From contig JAUTDP010000009.1 in the NCBI GenBank assembly GCA_033439795.1, positions 1,054,001 to 1,118,000 of the forward strand: 64,000 nucleotides of DNA. Reading direction: 5' to 3'. This document shows positions 1 to 11,800 of this stretch, piece by piece. The translations under genes and the position numbers were made by a program. Source of the stretch: Sordaria brevicollis. Lineage: Eukaryota > Ascomycota > Sordariomycetes > Sordariales > Sordariaceae. Positions within the stretch are counted from its first letter, which is position 1. Each line of letters starts with the position of its first letter. The notes under the pieces were generated by a model. The model had not been told where the DNA came from, did no database searches, and saw nothing but the letters and a program-made list of their open reading frames with translations.

Positions 1-2011
1 TCAATAACATCACCTTCATTCCTCAAAACACACATCCCCCCAACCCCGAGAGCAATACACAACACTGAAAGCAGCGGCATATGATAGTACCCGATAACCC
101 TCCCAACATCCAGGACAAGAGAAAGAGCAAACGTCGATGATTTCTTGGTATTCTCAGGGGCGTCTGAAGAAGAAGAAGAGGAAGAGCCCAAGGTGAAGAA
201 GAAAAGCAAAAGCAGCAAAATGAGATAACGCGCTAGTGCGAGGCAGGGGAGGTTTGAGAGAAAGTTAAGTGATTTCGTGGAGTTGAGGATGAGGGAGAAT
301 GTTGTTGTCGAAGTGGTGCGTTTACCCTTACTGGGTGATGATGGGATTCTGGGGAGGTAATGGTTGTGATGTTTGTGGTCGCCAAGTGGTGGCCTTGGAC
401 TTGGGAGGCCTTCATCCTTTGTGGTTAAGGAGGAGAGCGGGTTGTGAAGCTCGTGGGAAGGGCGAGTGAATGTGGGTTTTGAACTGGCCTGGTGGTGAGA
501 CGAGACGTCGCGTGGTTGTGATGACGCCGCAAGCGTCTGATTACTCGTGGATCCGGCGTAGCTGCTGCCACCGCCGCCGTAGGTGCCGAAAAAGTTGGGA
601 AAGTTGGGGCTGGATCCCCAAGCATTGGGTCCGAGATATGACGGCGATGTGCACAGTAGTCCGTTGCCGAAGCCTTGCCCGGTTGGTATTGTCGATATGC
701 CAGACACCAAACTGGGAGCGGAAGGCATCATGGTACCGTAGTACCATAACACGAGTGGCCATGAAGCTTTCTCGCACGGTCCGCACGCTTCATTTGCACA
801 CTTTGTACAGTTCTGTGCTTGAGGTCCTGGGAAAGACCCGCAACATCCGCATCTGCTCAGGAGTCTCTCGTTGAAGAAGAGTTCGTGCTGGGTTCTGTAA
901 TGATCAAGAAGCGAAAGGTGGCTCTGAAAGCGTGCCTCGCATTTATGTAAGTCGCTATATGTAAGATCAAAGTTCCATGGGTCGATGGCTCCTCGTTGAC
1001 ATTCCCATACGGGCCTGTTACTGGCCAGGTCGCGAGTGAGCCACCCGAGTGGCTTCTCTACATCGCCAACTGAAGATGGTGGCGAGGACAGCATTGGAGA
1101 AACGGGATACGAGGTGGTGAATGGCGTGTGTAAAGGATTCGAGTTAAGCGGGGCAGGGACAGCATATTGAGGGTTGTAGGATGGATTATAGGTTTGGTTA
1201 TTGCTTGTAGGGGCGGCTTGGCTGGACAAGAGGAGACCTTGCCTGGTATTGTTGACCAGCGTTGGACTGTCGAGCTCAAGCTCAATTTCGTCCGGTAATT
1301 GTTCATGTATGTTGATGATCGGCTGGGTAGGACAGCCGATTGTGTGGCCGCCGACACCGAGAAGCTCGTTCGGATCCTGGACTGGCGAATATGGAACCGA
1401 TGGTGTCATGGGAATATGGAGACTTGGTGAACTTGATAAGGTTACTGACAGTCTTGACCGTCTGTATGCTTGATAGTTGGCTTCCAGTTCGGTTGAATCG
1501 AAATGGGTACACTGGCAATTGACAAACTAAAGTTAGTGACCCTCTACCATTCACTACATCTTTGTTGGTAGATGGGACAACGTACTTTCACTCTACGCTC
1601 GTGACATTCTTTGCAAGCTTTAACATACTTCCGCATGAAAGCCGTTCTTAACCTCTGAGGTTCGTCTAAACCATGTGTGCGATGGCCTCGTTTCCTGCTG
1701 CGCCCGCTATCTTCAACTCCTCCGTCAGAGCCCTGTGTCGACGATGGGGCGGTACTGCCGACTGAACCGGCGCGAGATCTAGGTCGTCTGGACATTGGAA
1801 TCTCGAGGTATGGACTTTGTCCGGCGGTGTCCTGTCTTTCTCGTTCTCGCTGCCGCAGAGCTTCGCCGAGTCGCCGTCCAGGACGCTTCCATTCTTCTTC
1901 GACATCTCGCATCTGGTTATAGGCCCTTTGCATCTCTTCGCTTAGGATTGGTCTTCGTACTTCTGGGCCCTGGCCAGGCATGGCTGAAGGGCTTCTGGAC
2001 ATGGCGCTCAT
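1..2011 (-). CDS. Zinc-cluster-like protein with C-terminal hydrophobic segments (3' truncated by window)
   Basis: Unrecognised gene, cut by the window start. Exon 1 is 2011-1586 and exon 2 is 1511 to base 1, still open. The intron 1585-1512 (GTACGT donor, CACTAAC branch, CAG acceptor) is phase 0. Splicing turns ERRVK plus an intronic frame into CKECHERRVKC, a C-x2-C-x6-C block that is exactly the first half of a fungal Zn2Cys6 cluster, preceded by basic residues; I see no second half next to it. Further on (about residues 335-400) is a W/C/H-rich zone (KCEARFQSHLSLLDHYRTQH, then CGCC, CTKC, CGPC) that could bind zinc. Near the 3' end two strongly hydrophobic stretches (about 240-190 and 110-30) look like membrane segments. 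At least 645 residues. A membrane-tethered regulator is a guess; function is unknown. Confidence 0.7.
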
Positions 2012-4132
2012 GGTTTCTAGCTCGTCGGTGTTTGCGGTAGATATGTCGAAGGGGATTTCAACGAGAAAGGGAGATGCTGGCTTTAGTATCGAAATGTCGA
2101 ATTTGAGAACAGGCGGTGGCTAGATGGTCGGCCAGATGAAGGAGGTGTGAGTGCACAAGGCTGCGACACGCAAGCTGTCCCCCACCTGGTATCTGTGTAC
2201 ACAGAAGAGGGGAACAAACCCAGAAGACGACGAGCCACAAGGAGATGAGGGAAGGGCTTCGGAATACAGATATGGTGGAATGGTGCAAAAAAGGTCAAGG
2301 AGGGAGAGAAAAGAAGAGGAGAGGAAAAGAAGAGGAGAGGAAAAGAAGAGGAGAGGAAAAGTTGAGGAAAAAGATGTCCAGAAAACGGATTGATGGGCTT
2401 CGTGCCTCCTTGATTGGACTTGGAGCTGTTCTCGGTCAGAATACACGAAACGACCAGGGTGTTAGGCACACCCTCAGGCAGACACCCCAACCCGCTGTCT
2501 GCTGAGTGCGCGCGACTGCGACAAACACAAATGAAAGGGTTAAAGGTGGTACTTGGGGGATGGAAATAAATAGGAATTGGAGAGGAAGACAGAGAAGCAT
2601 ACCTCTCGTTCTCGCGGTGGGATAGTGGCCCATCATATTATAGTAGTGGTTCGCATCTCGAATTGAGGACTTTTTGGTAGGATGTAAAAGCCTCCAGCCT
2701 TATACTGACCAATTGGGAGCTTGGCAGGTCTTTCGATTGGTGTAAGCATTGGTTGCGCCTCTTTTTCCACTATTCCATTGTCCAAGACACTTGAGAAGAG
2801 GCCTTTACCATCCGTGCTTGCCTTCGATGTAAGTGGTCAAAACGTAAAGCGCGCACCGAAAGAGGCCCCAGGCAGGATCGATCCCGGGCATGAGGCCAAA
2901 AGACTTGCTCCGAGCCCAGGGCAACTTTGTTCTGTACCGTGACGGAGTCTGACATTACCTTGCCAAGTTGTCGGGCACCATGAGCGCGGAGCGGCTTCGC
3001 GACAGTTCATGTATATCTACCCCTCATAACGATTGCCCCCGAAGACATTCCTGATGAATGTTGACCGGCCGAGCCCTACAAGGTCAAATGCCCCCTGCTC
3101 CCTCATGGCAAGCAAGCAGAAATCCGACGGTCAAGCCACGCCGTTCATTGAGACATTTCCCAATCGCTCATGGAACAAGACGGCTTGGTTTGCGATTTGC
3201 AATGAGGCGTGTGCGGCAAGACTGGATTTGGCGAGGTAGGGGTAGCGACGAATCACTTAAAATCAAGCTTCAGCCGTGGGGGTCGGCCCGGCTTCTTCGA
3301 AGCCTAAGCTGTCGTCGTGCCCCCAGGATGAGTAGTAGGTACGGGTATGCTTCCCGTTGGCTTTGGCATTGTCAGATGGACGCCATCGCCGTCTTCGTGC
3401 GTTTGAATTATGCGGAGAGTGAAAAGGGTGAGGCGGGAGAAGGTCGAGAGGCGTAAGCTCGCCCCGCGCTGGAGTTGACCTCAGAAGATGTTTCCTCCGC
3501 CAAGAGGTTGCAATAGGGTGTCACCTGGCCGCTTCAGTGATGTCGTGAGCCCTGTTCCTGAATGCCGGAGCATTCCGGGTAACTAACAAGAGAAGCGCGT
3601 CATGGATAAGCTTGGGAACAACCTACACAACAATGCTTCTTTTCAAATGCGTCGGTGAAGTTATATCCCTCCTTCGCCTATAAAATGTTGGTTGGCCGTC
3701 GTATTGCTCGCAAAGGTGCCCTTTATCTGGGGTAGGACACGCGCCATCGCGTCCATTGGCAGGCTATAGACGAATGGCAGATGTACCGTGATTAAAGACG
3801 AATTGGGATCCTCACTACAACCCCTACCATCTCATTGAGCTTAATGAAAATGTCAATTGGGGTCCAGGCGTTGTCGCGAGACTTCTGCACAATTTCATGG
3901 TGTAACTTTATCAATATCAAGGCACAAGTATCGATATTACAATGCAGGTCCTTCTTTCTCGCCATTGGAACAACGCCGGTGTGCAAGCTGGGAATGATAG
4001 TCCATACCTGGGGATGAGTGATGTCGGCCAACTACTCGCTTACCGCATCTCGAAGAGTGAACTTGAATCAGAATGGTACAGCCTAAATACGAAGAACCTG
4101 GCTGCTTGAGGCCAGAGAAACTCCCAGTGGGT
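2012..4132. other. Intergenic region between two minus-strand genes
   Basis: It holds the upstream region of the zinc-cluster-like gene and the downstream region of the DUF2439 gene. Open frames here are short, overlap on both strands and match no family I know. It contains a purine tandem repeat (see separate entry) and otherwise nothing I can assign. Confidence 0.5.
2309..2356. repeat. 16-bp polypurine tandem repeat, three copies
   Basis: The unit AAAAGAAGAGGAGAGG occurs three times head to tail without mismatch, inside a longer purine-only stretch on the plus strand. It lies about 300 bp upstream of the minus-strand gene that starts at 2011, so it would be a pyrimidine tract in that gene's promoter or 5' leader. 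Confidence 0.85.
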
Positions 4133-7100
4133 TCAAGCAGGCCGCCCCGTTTCCAACAGATCATGTGCCTCCCTGCTCCATGGTCCGCCTGCTCGAGCAG
4201 AAGTGAAGCCTGGAAATGTCATTTTTCGCTTCGGCCGTTCTTCTGCACCGGATCCAGCCGTCTCGCGCCTCAGTGCCTCGCGGGTTCGTAAAGGCGGAGG
4301 CTCATTGGGAAGAATTGACTGCGGCACCTGGCCTGCTGCATGCGACTTTAGTGCTGCTTTGCGACCTCTTGTAGCCGGATTTACGATCCGTGCTCGAGCA
4401 CCAGGTTTGGATGAGTTGTCCACTGGCGGCACTGTTTTTGGCAGCATTGTTTTTGCAGGACCATCTGGTGGAACCGGAACACCGACGGCTATGTCAGTTT
4501 GGCATTTGTCCTTCGCAAGATGTTCGTGTGACGGTAACATTGTCGCATCGCTGTTTGTTCGAGGTTTCTCGGTTCCTGGTCCATCACTATGGCTGGCCGG
4601 TTCAGGCGCAGGTGATGGGAGCTCCTTAATATCTTGATCCGGCTGTGGTTCGTGGTTGGTGACTGTGGCTGATGTTGCAATATTGATTGAAACGTTGCTA
4701 CTTTGTTTATTGACGGCCCTTGAGGTACGATCGGTTGGTTCGTTTCCGGATGCTTGTTGTTTCATGGGTGGTGCCGCGAGGTCGTTTTCTGAACCGGTCT
4801 TGTTGTTGTCGCTACTCGTAGCTGCACACGAGCTCTGTTCGGGAACCCCTTTGGATTGTTCTAATAAAGCTGTATCAACGTCGTCTTCTGAGACAGAGAG
4901 AGATGGCGTCGATGTGTTCTTCTCAGCGCGTTCTGCATAAAGTTCTGCCACTGGTACCTCTGGGGTCTTCGGAGGAACAACATCTTCCGTGTTGAGATTA
5001 CGAGAAGTTGAGCGTTCCTCAGCCACTAAAGCAGCCTTCACTACCGGATGGACGTGGACTGGTTCGAGTTGTTTGTGTATGTTGATTACCGGAGAGCTGG
5101 GTGGAACGAACCCGATCACCTCTCTGCTCTTGATGCTTTTCCTGGCGAGCTTGGCTAAGCGTGGACCAACAGGAACCTGAGGTAGCTCTTCATCAGTACT
5201 TTCTGCAGCAGAGTCAGGCTCGTCGCTCTTGCTCTCATCACTGAACTCAGGCAAGGCGGGTTTTCGAGTGGTCCTACGCCTTCGTGGGTATCTTGATATC
5301 TCTTCGTCTTCTCCTTTGCTCTCCACTTCGATCGGTGCCCCGGCCTTAGGCTCTGACGATTCCATGCTCTTTGTGGCAATGACATCTTTTCGGTGAACAT
5401 TTCCTCTTCTCTGGCGAACGTGAGAGCGGCGTGATGTCGGTTCAGAATCAGATTCAGGGTCAACCCTTGAACTTTCATCTTTCGTCTGATTTTTATTCGT
5501 GATCAAGTTTGCTCGTGTATCCATAGCAACAGCATCGTCTGGCTCGCCTCGATCTTGATTTGCCATGATTTGTTCTCTGTGGGACGTTGAAGAGACTTCA
5601 GGCTGTCCCTTATCGCGGGATCTGTCTTTCCGTGGCGGACCGGTGCCAATGACGGGCATCGAAGGAGCAAAGGAACCTTCGTCTTCGATGTCCTGGGCAT
5701 CTGGGCAAGCATCCTGCTGAATGACATCGGATTTGTCTTTCCCCCCCGCGGACTCAACACTTGTACGCTCTACCACGGCCTCAATGGCAAGCTCATCACT
5801 CGTGCCTTTTGCTGGACGTCTTGCCCTCTTCGGTTTCTCCGAAAGCACCAGTAAACCACGTTTCTGTCGAGACTTGATCTTGAGCTCCGCCGTTGGTTGA
5901 TCTTCAACTGTTATTGGATTAGACTCTTGTGGCTGTTTCCGTTGAGCACTCTTATCGACAACAGACTTCGTAGTCCTTTTGCGTTTGTTTTCCTGCGTAT
6001 CCTCTGTTGTAACGGGAGCAGGGCGTTTCGAGTTACCTCCAACGGTAGATCTGGGGCGTGGAGGGGAACATTTGCGCTGGTCTCGGCCATCCTTAATATT
6101 CTCGCCGTCGTCATCATCCACGATGACTGTCTGTTTGTCCATATAAGAAGATGTCGAGTGAGAGCCGGCGGAGTTACCGCTCATGTTCTTGTTCAACAAC
6201 GCAGAGCTCTTTCCTATCCTCGAGAGTAAGGTACCCCTTGCTTTGGCAGCTTGCGGGTGTTGGGAATTGCTTGTTGTCCCCGTCGTAGCGGATCCGGCGA
6301 AGAAGCTTGAATTCCCATAAGGCCTGGTGTTTGTGACCTCAGCGTTCTGTTCGCGGCTGTTATGATTCGATGTCTCCTCAAGAGGGTCGCTGGTATCCTC
6401 CTGTGATACAAATAAGCTCTCTTCGGGCGGCGGAATGCTCTTTCTCGCTGCAGTCGTTGGTTGTGACACGTTCTCAACTCTTTGAATCATCATACGGTCA
6501 GAACGCGTTGTGTTACTTGCCCGACTTGGTACGAAACTTTCCTCCTGATCCCGAGGATCAACCTCATACGGCGGAGAGCGTTCCCGCCTGGCTTGAACCT
6601 TTGCCACCGTAGGACGCCGCAAAGGTGCCGAGCTCGCAGGTGCACCGGAAAGGGTCAAGGGCGCACCGAACAAACTCTGAGCATATCCCATCTTGCTTGG
6701 AGGCGTGTCTTCATACCGTCTTCTCTTTGAAGCCCTGGAGCTGTCAACACCATCTTTGGATTCGTCGACGCCATGCCGCTGTTCAAAAGGTGATTCGTTG
6801 GGCACGAGAGCACGACCGTGATGGCCTGTCGGGGTGCCAAGAAGCTGGTTCAGGGGTCGGTGTCGGGTCTGGAAGTGATCCTGTTGAGCGGTGTTTCTGG
6901 GAACGACTCGGAGGGGCGTGTGTGCGGGAGTAGGACGAGCCGGCCGTGATGCTATCGCTGCCTGGCGTTGCTCCTTCTCTTTCGCCCGCTTGTCGATCAA
7001 CTCGGAGAGATCTTGCTGCTGACGTGCCACACATTCGGCAACTTGGACGATGACGCCACCCCGTTCCAACTGGATCTCTTCCCCTTCGTCGAAGTCCCAA

Positions 7101-7330
7101 TCATGACGCCAGTGCATATCACCAACATAGTTCCCGCGGTCATCGTAGACCATGACACGCCTGTTGAAGGTGTGGTATTTGAGACGACCATCCTGCCATC
7201 TCTTTTGCTTCCTTTTCAGGTCGTGGGTAAAAAGACAGACAAACTCCAGCACCGGGGCGGTACTGCCTGTCTCGTTAGCCCCAGCAGCCGAGAGCCCGGA
7301 GGATATGACGGATGCCATGGTGTTTATCAA
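4133..7330 (-). CDS. DUF2439 protein, Dbl2/Mte1/ZGRF1-like DNA repair factor
   Basis: A single open frame of 1065 residues. Residues about 25-105 (start VLEFVCLFTHDLKRKQKRWQ, then VYDDRGNYVGDMHWR) fit the DUF2439 domain found at the N terminus of human ZGRF1, fission yeast Dbl2 and budding yeast Mte1. Those proteins partner the FANCM/Fml1/Mph1 helicases and control recombination intermediates. The rest is a long polar, probably disordered region rich in Ser, Glu, Lys and Arg with many basic patches. The extreme C terminus carries GPWSREAHDLLE, a short motif also conserved at the end of fungal members. No helicase domain is present, as in Dbl2 and Mte1 and unlike ZGRF1. Met1 and Met5 are both possible starts. 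The family call is from established domain knowledge; the role in this fungus is inferred. Confidence 0.8.
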   Translation of the reverse strand: MINTMASVISSGLSAAGANETGSTAPVLEFVCLFTHDLKRKQKRWQDGRLKYHTFNRRVMVYDDRGNYVGDMHWRHDWDFDEGEEIQLERGGVIVQVAECVARQQQDLSELIDKRAKEKEQRQAAIASRPARPTPAHTPLRVVPRNTAQQDHFQTRHRPLNQLLGTPTGHHGRALVPNESPFEQRHGVDESKDGVDSSRASKRRRYEDTPPSKMGYAQSLFGAPLTLSGAPASSAPLRRPTVAKVQARRERSPPYEVDPRDQEESFVPSRASNTTRSDRMMIQRVENVSQPTTAARKSIPPPEESLFVSQEDTSDPLEETSNHNSREQNAEVTNTRPYGNSSFFAGSATTGTTSNSQHPQAAKARGTLLSRIGKSSALLNKNMSGNSAGSHSTSSYMDKQTVIVDDDDGENIKDGRDQRKCSPPRPRSTVGGNSKRPAPVTTEDTQENKRKRTTKSVVDKSAQRKQPQESNPITVEDQPTAELKIKSRQKRGLLVLSEKPKRARRPAKGTSDELAIEAVVERTSVESAGGKDKSDVIQQDACPDAQDIEDEGSFAPSMPVIGTGPPRKDRSRDKGQPEVSSTSHREQIMANQDRGEPDDAVAMDTRANLITNKNQTKDESSRVDPESDSEPTSRRSHVRQRRGNVHRKDVIATKSMESSEPKAGAPIEVESKGEDEEISRYPRRRRTTRKPALPEFSDESKSDEPDSAAESTDEELPQVPVGPRLAKLARKSIKSREVIGFVPPSSPVINIHKQLEPVHVHPVVKAALVAEERSTSRNLNTEDVVPPKTPEVPVAELYAERAEKNTSTPSLSVSEDDVDTALLEQSKGVPEQSSCAATSSDNNKTGSENDLAAPPMKQQASGNEPTDRTSRAVNKQSSNVSINIATSATVTNHEPQPDQDIKELPSPAPEPASHSDGPGTEKPRTNSDATMLPSHEHLAKDKCQTDIAVGVPVPPDGPAKTMLPKTVPPVDNSSKPGARARIVNPATRGRKAALKSHAAGQVPQSILPNEPPPLRTREALRRETAGSGAEERPKRKMTFPGFTSARAGGPWSREAHDLLETGRPA

Positions 7331-7628
7331 TGGGCATGTCGCAAATGGACGACCGTCTTATCGTGGCATAGTCGATTTTGTCTGGCGATGGTCGAGTGGT
7401 GGCGGATAGCGTGAGTGTCAACGGGAGGGCTGTTGGGTAGAAATCGACATTTGCCCAAAGATTGCAAATGAGGTTCTTAGCATGAAAGGCAGGCGTTCTC
7501 TACCTCCAGCCTCTGATAGCTTCCAAAGGAGCAAGGCAGGTGGACGCGACGACGGGGTAGCTTCAGTAAAGGAAGGCGCGTTCAGGCGCGCAGTCAGGTG
7601 ATTGCCCTAGAAGTCAGAGGTAATGCCT
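7331..7628. other. Upstream region of the DUF2439 gene
   Basis: Ordinary base composition, no gene seen. It ends where the left inverted repeat of the first transposon block begins, so only about 300 bp separates that gene's start codon from the transposon edge. Confidence 0.5.
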
Positions 7629-7684
7629 CTGTGTGTTGAAAACGAGGTGTCAGTCCCCACTTTGCACGGGCACCCCCCTTTACA
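7629..7684 (+). repeat. Left terminal inverted repeat of first transposon block
   Basis: It starts CTGTGTGTTGAAAACGAGG and ends CACCCCCCTTTACA. It pairs with the complement of 12122-12177 with mismatches only at 7635 and in GCACGG versus GTACGG. It is G+C-rich and barely mutated although the interior is heavily mutated. Confidence 0.9.
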
Positions 7685-7685
7685 C
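7677..7685 (+). repeat. Left target duplication of the 129-bp insertion
   Basis: CCTTTACAC directly precedes the insertion starting at 7686, and the same nine bases follow it at 7815-7823. It overlaps the inner end of the left 56-bp inverted repeat. Confidence 0.75.
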
Positions 7686-7814
7686 TAGTCTCTTCCACAG
7701 AACCTCCTCCACGGCGCTCAGCGGACCCACCCCACAAAATGTGGGTCTCCTCTCCTCGAACTTTAGAAAGGGGGGGTGGGGTTTCGGAGGTTAAGTGGGT
7801 CTGAGCTGAGACTA
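7686..7814. mobile_element. 129-bp MITE-like insertion with 9-bp target duplication
   Basis: The segment starts TAGTCTC and ends GAGACTA, a 7-bp perfect terminal inverted repeat; the pairing is imperfect further in, with AACCTCC inside the left end facing GGAGGTT inside the right end. It is flanked by a direct CCTTTACAC on both sides. Inside, GACCCAC (7724-7730) and GTGGGTC (7741-7747) form a hairpin. It codes for nothing. Its base composition is normal, so it was not touched by RIP, which fits a short element (RIP needs duplications of several hundred bases) or a late arrival. A 9-bp duplication is typical of Mutator-like elements and 8 bp of hAT; the family is not settled. Confidence 0.7.
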
Positions 7815-7823
7815 CCTTTACAC
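7815..7823 (+). repeat. Right target duplication of the 129-bp insertion
   Basis: CCTTTACAC, identical to 7677-7685. Joining the sequence across the insertion restores an uninterrupted stretch in which the 56-bp inverted repeat runs directly into the A+T-rich interior. Confidence 0.75.
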
Positions 7824-8339
7824 AACACTACATCAAAATAAATATCGTAAATCGTAAAAGTTGAATATCTCCGCGGTTTTACTACCAAATCTGCTGGTTT
7901 TAATCGGATTTTAAAGCTCTCGCGATATATAATCGGTATAATTATAAAAATACGCAGTAATAAGAGGTAGCGCCAAAGTATCTACATAATACTGACGGCT
8001 GGCGAGCATTTACGTTAAATCGCGCAATTTATTAGTATGAGCGAGCGCTAAATTTGGAAATTAAAACGAAACTTCAATACCACCGGTAAATTATACCCTT
8101 AAAATAATTCGAAATATAACGCTATAATATTAATATTAACAATTATAAAAATAAATAATTTATAATTAGAGATTTTAAATACCCTATTATAATATCTAAC
8201 TATTAGTTATATAGGAAATTTTCGAACTCTTTCGTTATAAGCCCGATTTATACCTCAATAAAATATAATACTATTTAATTATTGAAATAAATATATATAT
8301 ATTAACGAACGCTATATTAAAGTAATTAAAAGTTTCCGA

Positions 8340-8880
8340 ATAAATTAATAAGAAGATGGCGTATAAAATTTCTTAGCGTAATGAATTATTACGGTTAAAA
8401 TAATTAAAGAAGGTTTCTATATTTTTAATAAAAATATTCGTATTCTATAATAAATTTAGCGTTAATAAGAGGGATAGCGTTCGTTATATTAGATAGGCGC
8501 TAAAAGGTATAATACTAATTGTAGAAAATACGTTAATTAAGGGGAAACGGTTCTATTTATTACTAGTAATAACTATTAATAGCTTTATCGACGTATTATA
8601 TTATAAAGGAATAATAAATACAATTGGTTTTATTATTTAATTAAAAGAGGAAGTATTATTTAAAATAAATCCGTTCCTTAATCGCTATAATATATTAATA
8701 ATAAATAACGTATTATAATATAAAAACCCTTTTATTAAGACCGTATATAATAATAGAAGTATATTATTATAATTTTTACCGCTATATTCTTTAAACTTTG
8801 ACCCTATCGAAATATATTTTAATAACGTAAAAGTTTATATACGGCGGTAATATTAATACGCTAGCGGTAATACGTTAAAT
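8340..8880 (+). pseudogene. RIP-degraded Tc1/mariner-family transposase (DDE domain)
   Basis: One plus-strand frame still resembles the DDE_3 catalytic region of fungal Tc1/mariner transposases in the right order. Around 8440-8510 are FVFYNKFSVNKRD and ALKG, where FVFYDES.VNERDGDRRYGWALKG-type text is usual. Around 8560-8600 is TINSFIDVLYYKG. Around 8690 is LIINNV, standing for the LIMDNA block. Around 8765-8830 is FLPLYSLNFDPIEIYF. The catalytic Asp codons of the first two blocks read as Asn (GAY to AAY) and several positions are TAA or TAG, all explained by C-to-T changes on one strand or the other. The N-terminal helix-turn-helix part is too decayed to read. It cannot encode an active enzyme. 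Confidence 0.75.
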
Positions 8881-11800
8881 AATAAAAAGTTTAAAACTTT
8901 TTTAGAAAGCGTTACGTAGGAAGTAAAATAGCGGATTAATACTATACGTAGGTATTACCATTAAGTAAACGTACCCTTCCGTAATAATATCGATAGTAAT
9001 AAAAATTACATTATATTATATAAAAATTAATTATATAAATTAATAACGATAGGAATAATTGTATACAAATATTATTTTATATAATAAATATATTATTTTG
9101 AATATATATAAAAACGTCCGTTATCGAATTACGAAAAAAATGCTATATAGTACTAAAAGTGCTAAATTTACTATTAGAAATATAAAAGTATTATTATCTA
9201 TAATAATAAATCGAAGTATAAAATCCCCCTCTTATATAAAAAAATCCCTTAAAGCTTATTATTATTAACCTTAATCGTAGTCTCATCGTCGTCGTAATCG
9301 GTACGCGGGTTATTATCCGGATTAATCTCCTTATCGTTATTTTTATTAATAAAATTAATATAAATAATATCGTTATTATCCTCTTATTTTTATTCGATAG
9401 GGGGTAAGCCGTAGTAATTATAAATATTTTATTAAAATGAATTTTAAGGGAGGGACGAATCTAATAAAAATAACGGTTAGCGAAATACTATAAATGAAAA
9501 AATAAATAGGGTTTACCTTATAATAATAATTTAGGGTCTATAATTTAAGGTATTAACGTTTATTATTTAAGAGTTAAAGCCTCTTATAATAGAGGCGGTA
9601 ATAATAATAATAGTAATAATAGTAATAATAACCGCTAAATATAATCCTTCTCGAAATAGAAAAATTCTTTAATCCCCTTTTTAATTATTATATAAATACC
9701 CTTATTAATTCTATAAGTAAAATATTATTATTTAAGGAAATCGCGCGTATAATAAAAGGAGAATTAACCCAATATAAAGGATTTTTATATATTAAATAGC
9801 GTATTATATAAACCCTAATTTTCGTTAATCCTAAACGTATATTAAAAAATTAATTATTTTATAAAATTAATAATAAAGGATTCTAATAATTTATTTAATA
9901 GTAATAAAGGTAGAAAGGAAGAGGGTAAAGGGTTATTATTATTAATTCGATTACTATTAACGCGGGAATTAATTATAATCGCAATAGCGGTCGTAGTAGG
10001 CAAAATAAGTAAAATAAATTCAATTACTATACCTATATTATTTGTACCTATATTACTAATATTAATAAAAATTATAAAGGCCGTAATTAATAACGTATTA
10101 CTATTATTATTACTTTAATAACTATTTTAGAAATTAATATTAAAAATTTAAAGTATAAATATATATCCTACCCTACCGCTACTGTACTTCGACCCCAATA
10201 CGCTATATAGTAAAAATTATTAAAATAATTATGAATTCGACTATTAAATTATTTATATACCGGAAAATAAAGAGGAGGATTCGTATTTAAAATCGAATTA
10301 ACGCCTTATAATAGAAGCTAGAGGCTAGTTTGTAGTGGCGCGCTTATAAATAATAACGTATACTTAATCGATAAAGTCTTTTAGGGTTAATAAGTAATAG
10401 TATTTTAAATTAGGAAAAAGAAAATATTAATAATATTCGTTACTTTTACGGTAATTTTTATATTCGCGACCCTTATTATATCCTTATACTTTACTTACAT
10501 TTTTATATATTAAAATAATCCGTTCTTTACCCTAGTATACTTCCTTACAATTACGTACGTAGCGCGCTATAAACTTTTCTACTATTAAAATCAATTATAA
10601 TCTTCTTTTTATTCGATTTAATAAATTATTTAAAAATATTAATAAATATAGTCGATTATTTAAAATTATTAATAAGAATATTAGAGCCGGCGATAATAAA
10701 CGTAATAAGTATAGAGGATTAGCGTAAAGAAGAGAATTAGTAAAATTGTAATTACGATTATAATTATAATTATACGAACTTTTTAATAAAAAAAGTAATT
10801 TTAGAAAATATTAATATATTTATAATAGAAATAATATTCTACCGCTATTAAAATCCCCTAATTATATAAAAGTAAATAATAATTATAATAAAATACCGTT
10901 TAATAGGCTCCTTAAATAAATTACGTAATATTTTAACGGTATTATAAAACTTAAATAGTATGATTAGATTATCTTTCTTAAATAAAATACGTAATTAAAA
11001 TAGCGTTATACTTTTCCTATTCCTAATTATTTCCAATATATTAACCGATTAATTTACATATTATATAAAAATAGTAAAATCTATACCTAAGAATTCGTAC
11101 TCGTTGTAAGCAATATTTATAATATTATTCTTAACTTCTTATATTTAACCTAATAAAGTAAAACCAAAGGTATTAAAATTATTATCGGTATTAATAATAC
11201 TATTAGGATTTCTCTTAACGGGGATTTGGTCGTTCGAAACGAAGGTAAGTAATTTATTAAATTTAATTAATAAACGGTTGAATTATATATCCGCTACTTA
11301 TTAAATATTATATATGAATAAAATATTTAGAAAATTTAGAATTAATAGCGGCGTTAAAAGAACCGAGGTTAATTTGTATAATTTTCTAATAATACGAAGG
11401 GACCGAAGAGAGGGCGCGGCGCGAAATATTATTTTAATAATTTTAACCTTATTTTATTAATTTTATTATTATTTATTATAATCTTCCTCTTCTATTATAC
11501 TATTAATTGTATTTATATTTATATTAAATCGAAGACGATGAAATTAAAATTACGGTCGAAGAGGGGGGGTAATCGAAGAAGAAGGAATAGGTACTTTAAA
11601 TTTAACCTTTAAGCCAAAAATAATACGGCCAGTAATAATACTCCTCTTTAATTTAATAATCGTTTTTTTATTTTTATTATTATTCTTAAAAATAATACGG
11701 GATTAAATAAGTGCTAATTTTCTTAAAGTTTTTTTATTATCTCTATTCCTATTTTTATCTCTATCCCCTTTATTTTATTCTCCTCCGCTTTTAAATTCGG

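Noticed and set aside
9059..9268. 69-codon plus-strand frame in the first RIP block
   Set aside because: Isoleucine, tyrosine and lysine-rich translation is what random A+T-rich sequence gives.
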